Shown here piece after piece: positions 59,484 through 64,000 of a stretch of 64,000 nt of DNA. Every line of letters begins with the position of its first letter. Within the stretch, counting starts at the first letter, position 1. The translations under genes were made by a program, and so were the position numbers. Source of the stretch: Fibrobacteraceae bacterium (GTDB lineage: Bacteria > Fibrobacterota > Fibrobacteria > Fibrobacterales > Fibrobacteraceae); contig JAGBSH010000017.1 of NCBI GenBank assembly GCA_017631885.1, positions 89,044-153,043 on the forward strand, in the 5' to 3' direction. The notes under the pieces were generated by a model. That model was not told the DNA's origin. It ran no database searches and worked only from the letters and a program-made list of their open reading frames with translations.

Positions 59484-60545
59484 TGAAATAACATCATCTG
59501 GTGAAAATGGTAAATCGTCAACTTGTGGCGTAGCCACAAATACTTGACATTTCTTTTCACGAATTAATTCAGAAACCGCTATGCGTCGATTAGAATCTAG
59601 TTCAGCTAAAATATCATCTAACAATAAAATCGGTAAAAGATTTGTTGAATTCGCAATATCAATTGCAGAAAGGCGCATAGCTATGGCGGCTGATCGACAT
59701 TGACCTTGAGAACCAATGGGCCGCATTTCATAATCAGAAAGCCAAAGGATAAAATCATCTTTATGCGGGCCAACAAGAGTTATCCCTAAACGGCGTTCCG
59801 ATTCTTCATTTTTTTCAAGTAATTCAAAAAATTTTTCTTCTATTGAATCTATTTCTGAAACTGCCGAACGATAAGAACAATGTACTTTATCTTGACCATT
59901 TGAAAGTCTATCATAATATTCGGGAATAAGTTCTGATAACCTTTTAGCCAACAAAAAACGTTCTTTCCAAAGAGCAGCCCCTAAAGAAACCAATTGTTGA
60001 GAAAGCACAACAAAAACATCTTCCCCACCAATCGCTTTACCTTGTTTAAAACCATGTAACCATTCATTTCTTTGTGAAAGAACCCTTCGATAACGGCGCA
60101 AAAGGTTTGCATTTTTATCTGATTGGAAACAAAGAATTTCATCTAGCCAACGGCGACGTATTTCTGGTGCGCCTCGCACAAGTTCAATATCTGATGGTTG
60201 CATCATCACTGCAGGAAACGTTCCAAAAAATGACGCTAACGAGCGACAAAGTTCTCCATCTTTTTTTATTGTCAACGAATCTTTTGCGATACGTAATGCA
60301 CGCGTTGAAGATGTTGTTAGTCCTGACAATTCTGCTCGTAAAATGCTTTCTTGTTTTTCCCAAGAAATCAAACTTTTCAAATCCCTTGTTCTGAAAGAAA
60401 ATCCCTGACTCATCAAAAAAATAGATTCTAGCAAAGAAGTTTTTCCACACCCATTATGCCCGCAAAAAACGGTTATCCCAGGAGAAAAATTTCTCTCCTG
60501 TAAAGGTAATGCTCTAACGCCATCTAGAAAAATTTTTTCTATCAA
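59475..60545 (-). CDS. recF: DNA replication and repair protein RecF
   Basis: SMC-like ATPase that helps load RecA on gapped DNA. The 356-aa product has Walker A (TVFCGHNGCGKTSLLESIF), GTFPAVMMQPSDIELVRGAPEIRRRWLD-type segment (~residue 100-125), the signature GSQGQCRSAAIAMRLS, and Walker B PILLLDDILAELDSNRR. The start is the TTG at 60545, which overlaps the upstream stop (TTGA) with GAGAGG nine bases before it; the open frame continues to 60584 over the PorV-like gene. It is far from dnaA/dnaN, its usual neighbours. Its 3' end overlaps the convergent gene by 9 bases. Confidence 0.93.
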   Translation of the reverse strand: MIEKIFLDGVRALPLQERNFSPGITVFCGHNGCGKTSLLESIFLMSQGFSFRTRDLKSLISWEKQESILRAELSGLTTSSTRALRIAKDSLTIKKDGELCRSLASFFGTFPAVMMQPSDIELVRGAPEIRRRWLDEILCFQSDKNANLLRRYRRVLSQRNEWLHGFKQGKAIGGEDVFVVLSQQLVSLGAALWKERFLLAKRLSELIPEYYDRLSNGQDKVHCSYRSAVSEIDSIEEKFFELLEKNEESERRLGITLVGPHKDDFILWLSDYEMRPIGSQGQCRSAAIAMRLSAIDIANSTNLLPILLLDDILAELDSNRRIAVSELIREKKCQVFVATPQVDDLPFSPDDVISLG

Positions 60546-61564
60546 GGAATATAACCTCTCAAGGCAAAGCTCAATGGATTCCAAAGGTCAGCTTCGGATT
60601 CATAGACTAATGCGTAATTCACTTCAAATGGCCATTTCTTTTTTCCTATCCGAATATCGAATGCATAACCTAAGCCAGCCGTAAAATTTTCTCCATCTAT
60701 GCCCACACGCAACATACCTTTTGGAATCACTTCATATTCAGCACCTAAACGAGCTGTCCAATAATGCGCATCTGGGTCAAATGCTAAAAATACTTCTGAT
60801 AGTTGATAATCTAAAGCTTCAAGCCAAAGAGCTGCTGAACGGCCAAATAAAACAGAACGATACCCTAAACCAACTTGTAATGTTTTAGGCCTTACTCCTT
60901 CTGTCGACTCAAGAGAATTATCACCACTTGTCGTTTTTGTCCAACGCGCTGTTAAATTTTCATCAAAACTCAAATTGCGCACAACAACTGAAAAAGACCA
61001 TTTAGCATTTAATTGCCTGACAAAACCTATGTTAAATGTTAATGGACTACGATAACCATCTTCTACATCAATATCATCATAATATTTTGAAATGCCTAGA
61101 TTATCATAACTCATTGATAACGAAATCCCAAGAGCATCTCGGCGAGTTAAACGATACGAAAAACCAAGATACATCATTGAGAAAAATGGGGCCGCGTTTC
61201 CTAATGTTTTATCATCTTCATCAATCACTTCAAAATCCCAATCACCGCGATACAAAACGGCAGCGCCTATCCCCATTCGCGAACCAATTTTCCCTTCTAT
61301 GCCTAAAGAACCACCCGCTCTATCTAAATCTCGTTTTTCAGCATGCAATGAATAAGCAATGTTTTTTCTAAAAGCTAGTAATGCAGGGTTCCAATAAGCT
61401 CCTGGCATAGCTAAAGTATCAGCAGAACCAGTATTTCCTCGCCCAAGTTCCCGGGCTGAAGCCCCCATGCGTTCCACAAAGCCATCAAAGCCACCAAGAC
61501 GCGCTTCTTTAGAAGCTTGGACAAAACTTAAAAGCAAGAGCACTAAGAGAATAATCTTTTGCAT
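60542..61564 (-). CDS. PorV/PorQ-like outer-membrane beta-barrel protein
   Basis: A 340-aa outer-membrane protein with a signal peptide (MQKIILLVLLLLSFVQAS). The mature N-terminus ERMGASARELGRGNTGSADT and PGAYWNPALLAF is the typical PorV/PorQ (UPF0164) start, followed by about 14 alternating amphipathic strands (GIGAAVLYRGDWDFEVID, MYLGFSYRLTRRDALGISLS, TLQVGLGYRSVLFGRSAA) to the final LSFALRGYIP. PorV is the shuttle of the type IX secretion system in Bacteroidetes. It starts at the stop of the FlgD-Ig gene (TAATG) and is coupled to recF downstream. Confidence 0.83.
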   Translation of the reverse strand: MQKIILLVLLLLSFVQASKEARLGGFDGFVERMGASARELGRGNTGSADTLAMPGAYWNPALLAFRKNIAYSLHAEKRDLDRAGGSLGIEGKIGSRMGIGAAVLYRGDWDFEVIDEDDKTLGNAAPFFSMMYLGFSYRLTRRDALGISLSMSYDNLGISKYYDDIDVEDGYRSPLTFNIGFVRQLNAKWSFSVVVRNLSFDENLTARWTKTTSGDNSLESTEGVRPKTLQVGLGYRSVLFGRSAALWLEALDYQLSEVFLAFDPDAHYWTARLGAEYEVIPKGMLRVGIDGENFTAGLGYAFDIRIGKKKWPFEVNYALVYESEADLWNPLSFALRGYIP

Positions 61565-63153
61565 TAGCGGCCTCCTAGAGTCATAACTTTTCCCCAGCCC
61601 ACATGCCCATGATTATCTTTCACGCGCACATAATAAATTCCCATAGTAACGGCACGCCCCATATCATCTCGACCATCCCATAAATCTTCAGCAGCATTAG
61701 TGCTGCGCCCAGCAGATGCTGGGCGCAAAGCATCTTTTACAATTGTACGCACTTTACGCATATCATAGCTAAAAATTTCAATGGTTACTTTTGATTCTTT
61801 AGAAAGATTATACGCGATAAGCGATTCGCCATCGGCTGCAATCACAGAAGGCACCATTCTAATAGAAGAAAGATTTTTACCAACAGCCGCTTGATTTAAA
61901 ACAGGTTGCCAAGTTTTTCCAGAGTCTGCAGAAACGGAAATTCCATTCCCGTAAGTGGTCACAGCAAGTCCTGTTCCTCCATTAGGCAAAAACCAATCAT
62001 TAACAGAAAGGATAATGGTATTTCTATCAACAACTCCTGCTTCAAAACCATAAAGCCATTGATTTTCTTCTGCTTCCCAAGGAATCGCGCCTAGCGAATC
62101 TAATTTCAAAAGTCCACTTTCTGCGCCCCCAACCGTTCGCACTGCTACAAAAACTTGCTTACCAACAAAAGCAACATCGCTTACACTATAATCTGTACCA
62201 TCATAAACACCTTTTATCTTTTTTCCTGTCGTATCTCTGAAAACAACTTCTGAAAAATTTTTCCCATCCAAAGAACGCCACAATTTATTTTCTAAATGGC
62301 CACTTTTATATTCCGATGTTTCTGCAATGATTTGTGTTGGAGTTCCGCCTAACCAAACTCCGGTCACACGAGATTTTTCTAAACCTGAAATAAGTTTCAA
62401 TTTAGCCGATTGAGCATCTTCTTGAACCCAAAGACCAGTTGATGTCGCTAACCAAAGTACATTTTTTTCTGGCTCTAAAGCTAATCCCAAAATGGATGGC
62501 GTATTTGAAAATTTTAATTCCATTCCATACGTCAATGTATCTAATCGTTGTTCTTTTTTATTTAACACCAATGTTTTTTCTTGAACATTTCCAAAACCTT
62601 TTGACACGTCATAGCGTAAAAGTCCAGAAGCCCCCATTGCACTCCATAAGACATTAGATAAAGAATCATACGCAAATGCAGACAACGCATTATCCATTAA
62701 AGAAAACGATGTGTCCAGATAAGAGATTCTCGGCAATTCTAATGGAATGTAAGATAAACCACCTTCTTCTACACCACGCATAGAAATAAAACCTGCTGGT
62801 TTCCGGAATAAGCCTGTTGAATCCAATTCATACATAGGAAGAACGCTTCCTAATTTCCCAGCTTTCACAAAAGGAACTCTACGAAGCTCCGCTTTCGTAT
62901 CACTCAATATCCCATCATGAACAGCAGTATATTCTACATCATTTTCAAAAATGGAAAATTCACTTGAAAGGATTCGTAAAGGTGCCCCGGTCCCAAATTC
63001 TAAAAGAGAGAACCCTCCATTTGCATCACCACGAGAAAAAACTAAAACTTTACCTTTTCCAAAAGAGGTTGCTGCAAAAGAATAATTGCTAACTAATAAT
63101 TCTCCTGCGGCAAAAAGATAACTTACACAAAAAAACAACACTATTCGAAACAT
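61564..63153 (-). CDS. Exported beta-propeller-like protein with FlgD-type Ig tail
   Basis: A 529-aa exported protein with a short signal peptide (MFRIVLFFCVSYLFAAG). The central ~400 residues look like propeller repeats (LSNVLWSAMGASGLLRYDVS, EPEKNVLWLATSTGLWVQED, DYSVSDVAFVGKQVFVAVRT, AVTTYGNGISVSADSGKTWQ, the last an Asp-box type SADSGKTW). The C-terminal ~85 residues match the FlgD Ig-like fold (YNLSKESKVTIEIFSYDMRK, WDGRDDMGRAVTMGIYYVRV), a common C-terminal cargo domain that resembles type IX sorting signals. It directly precedes the PorV-like gene, which suggests cargo and transporter. AGAGGT precedes the ATG at 63153. Confidence 0.8.
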   Translation of the reverse strand: MFRIVLFFCVSYLFAAGELLVSNYSFAATSFGKGKVLVFSRGDANGGFSLLEFGTGAPLRILSSEFSIFENDVEYTAVHDGILSDTKAELRRVPFVKAGKLGSVLPMYELDSTGLFRKPAGFISMRGVEEGGLSYIPLELPRISYLDTSFSLMDNALSAFAYDSLSNVLWSAMGASGLLRYDVSKGFGNVQEKTLVLNKKEQRLDTLTYGMELKFSNTPSILGLALEPEKNVLWLATSTGLWVQEDAQSAKLKLISGLEKSRVTGVWLGGTPTQIIAETSEYKSGHLENKLWRSLDGKNFSEVVFRDTTGKKIKGVYDGTDYSVSDVAFVGKQVFVAVRTVGGAESGLLKLDSLGAIPWEAEENQWLYGFEAGVVDRNTIILSVNDWFLPNGGTGLAVTTYGNGISVSADSGKTWQPVLNQAAVGKNLSSIRMVPSVIAADGESLIAYNLSKESKVTIEIFSYDMRKVRTIVKDALRPASAGRSTNAAEDLWDGRDDMGRAVTMGIYYVRVKDNHGHVGWGKVMTLGGR

Positions 63154-63164
63154 AAAACCTCTAA

Positions 63165-63782
63165 CTACCGCATATCAATTTCATCTACACCAGGAGACGA
63201 TTTGAATTTGAATTTTTCTTTATCCACATTTTTTAATGTTTTCCATTCAGACACATCATACCATGTAGAATTGCCCATTACATCTACTGTATAAAGTCGA
63301 ACTGGAGAAAAGTCCTTATCAGAAAGCCAAACTTCCATTTCTGCAAACTGATCTGCATATTGTTCTGGAGAAAGTTTTAACACATAACTTTTTTTGCCTT
63401 TCCAAGATTCTTCTTTTAAAGATAATGCTTTGCAATTTAAATACTTAAACAATAGTTCTGATGGATGAAGAGACGATTCTAAATCCGCAACAGCCTTTAT
63501 TAAAACTTGCTTTTGTTCTATATTCCATTGCCAAAGGCTTTCACCATCACTAATAAATGTTATTCCTGGAATACTTAAACGAAAGCGATTAGCATCTCCG
63601 ACAAGCAAATCTCCTTTTTGAATATTTGAAGATGGTTCGCCAGCCAAAAAAGATTCTGCTCGAAATTTAAACGACCAAGCTTTTGAAGATTTAAACCAGG
63701 CTTTTGATTTTTCCATAGCTTCACTAGCAGACAAAGCAAAAGCCGCTTGCACACACAAAAAAAGTATTGCCAATCGTTTCAT
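63165..63782 (-). CDS. lolA: LolA-like outer-membrane lipoprotein carrier
   Basis: Periplasmic chaperone that carries lipoproteins from LolCDE to the outer membrane. The 205-aa product has a signal peptide (MKRLAILFLCVQAAFALS), AWSFKFRAESFLAGEPSSNI, GDANRFRLSIPGITFISDGE, SLWQWNIEQKQVLIKAV, and MEVWLSDKDFSPVRLYTVDV, which follow the LolA half-barrel order. Identity to E. coli LolA is low, as usual outside proteobacteria. It lies 11 bases before the FlgD-Ig gene. It would serve the lipoproteins seen at 16 and 50-52 kb. Confidence 0.8.
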   Translation of the reverse strand: MKRLAILFLCVQAAFALSASEAMEKSKAWFKSSKAWSFKFRAESFLAGEPSSNIQKGDLLVGDANRFRLSIPGITFISDGESLWQWNIEQKQVLIKAVADLESSLHPSELLFKYLNCKALSLKEESWKGKKSYVLKLSPEQYADQFAEMEVWLSDKDFSPVRLYTVDVMGNSTWYDVSEWKTLKNVDKEKFKFKSSPGVDEIDMR

Positions 63783-63934
63783 AAAAACTCCAGATACCCC
63801 AATTTAAAAAATCCTACCGCATCTAACTAGTTATTCTGCAGATTCAAGCGTTTAAGAATATGGAAAATACGTTTTTTAATGTAAAAATCCTGACATAGTC
63901 TTGAAAAAAAATGAAATTTACTATCTTTGTTCTC

Positions 63935-64000
63935 GGAGCTTTAGCTCAATCGGTTAGAGCTACGGACTCATAACCCGTCGGTTCCCGGTTCAAGTCCGGG
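63935..64000 (+). tRNA. tRNA with CAU anticodon (tRNA-Met type), 3' end cut by window
   Basis: The cloverleaf is visible from acceptor 5' arm GGAGCTT (63935-63941) through TAGCTCAATCGGTTAGAGC, the anticodon loop CTCATAA and the T-arm CCCGGTTCAAGTCCGGG, and stops at the window end before the 3' acceptor strand. The CAU anticodon with a non-initiator D-arm and stem fits elongator tRNA-Met; a tRNA-Ile with lysidine-modified CAU cannot be excluded without the full sequence. One mismatch (A-C) closes the anticodon stem. TTGAAA (63901) with TATCTT (63922-63927) may be its promoter. Confidence 0.85.

Overview
The window is an AT-rich (roughly 37 % G+C by eye), gene-dense bacterial chromosome segment from a Gram-negative organism. 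I infer a Fibrobacter-like member of the Fibrobacterota. The clues are lipoproteins with poly-Ser/Thr-Pro linkers, a CotH/lamin-tail lipoprotein, a PorV/PorQ-type barrel beside a protein with a FlgD-like Ig tail, LolA, MlaEF, and menaquinone (UbiA/UbiX/UbiE) genes. The phylum assignment is an inference from gene style; no rRNA is present to test it.

Layout. 1-4.8 kb (+): the rpsP-rimM-trmD-rplS translation operon, two tandem cyclic-nucleotide-binding-like proteins, yajC and def. 4.9-10.3 kb (-): an LTA-synthase-like membrane sulfatase, an acidic-linker outer-membrane protein and a two-part radical SAM protein. 10.3-12.7 kb (+): a degenerate GGDEF protein and a GSCFA protein. 12.8-24.5 kb (-): alaS, a noncoding stretch of TCATTGCGAG-type repeats, a repeat-rich lipoprotein, and the run [NrdD-tail-like microprotein]-coaBC-UDG-like-dnaB-mlaE-mlaF, then deaD. 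24.6-27 kb (+): tRNA-Ser, hisF, tldD. 27-40.5 kb (mostly -): a sodium symporter, a palindrome cluster, tRNA-Val, cysK, DUF3943 (+), an M29 aminopeptidase, gatB with a small membrane protein and a TPR protein, GAF-HD-GYP, and the chain YbbR-tsaD-secreted protein-birA. 40.6-46 kb (+): the overlapping chain ftsX-envC-like-holB-recJ-unknown. 46-52.7 kb (-): tRNA-Leu, and a tight quinone/heme cluster ubiE-ubiX-ubiA-[59-aa membrane protein]-hemG, preceded by a CotH lipoprotein. 53-59.5 kb (+): sufS, serS, a LOG-family protein, and a Ser/Thr kinase coupled to a pseudo-rhomboid/TPR membrane protein. 59.5-63.8 kb (-): lolA-FlgD-Ig protein-PorV-like-recF. The window ends inside a tRNA with a CAU anticodon.

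Most of the window is housekeeping. I see no CRISPR array, insertion sequence, integrase or prophage. The points that deserve attention are a kinase/pseudo-rhomboid pair whose ectodomain is internally duplicated; an ftsX-envC pair without ftsE, transcribed from a promoter that predicts a leaderless GTG mRNA; a strong intrinsic-terminator hairpin inside the first codons of the gene after rplS; a diguanylate cyclase homologue with a lost active site but a retained RxxD motif; an overlooked 59-aa two-helix membrane protein in the menaquinone/heme cluster; and two kinds of noncoding repeat structure. TTG and GTG starts are unusually frequent, and TTGA/GTGA/ATGA/TAATG stop-start overlaps show extensive translational coupling.
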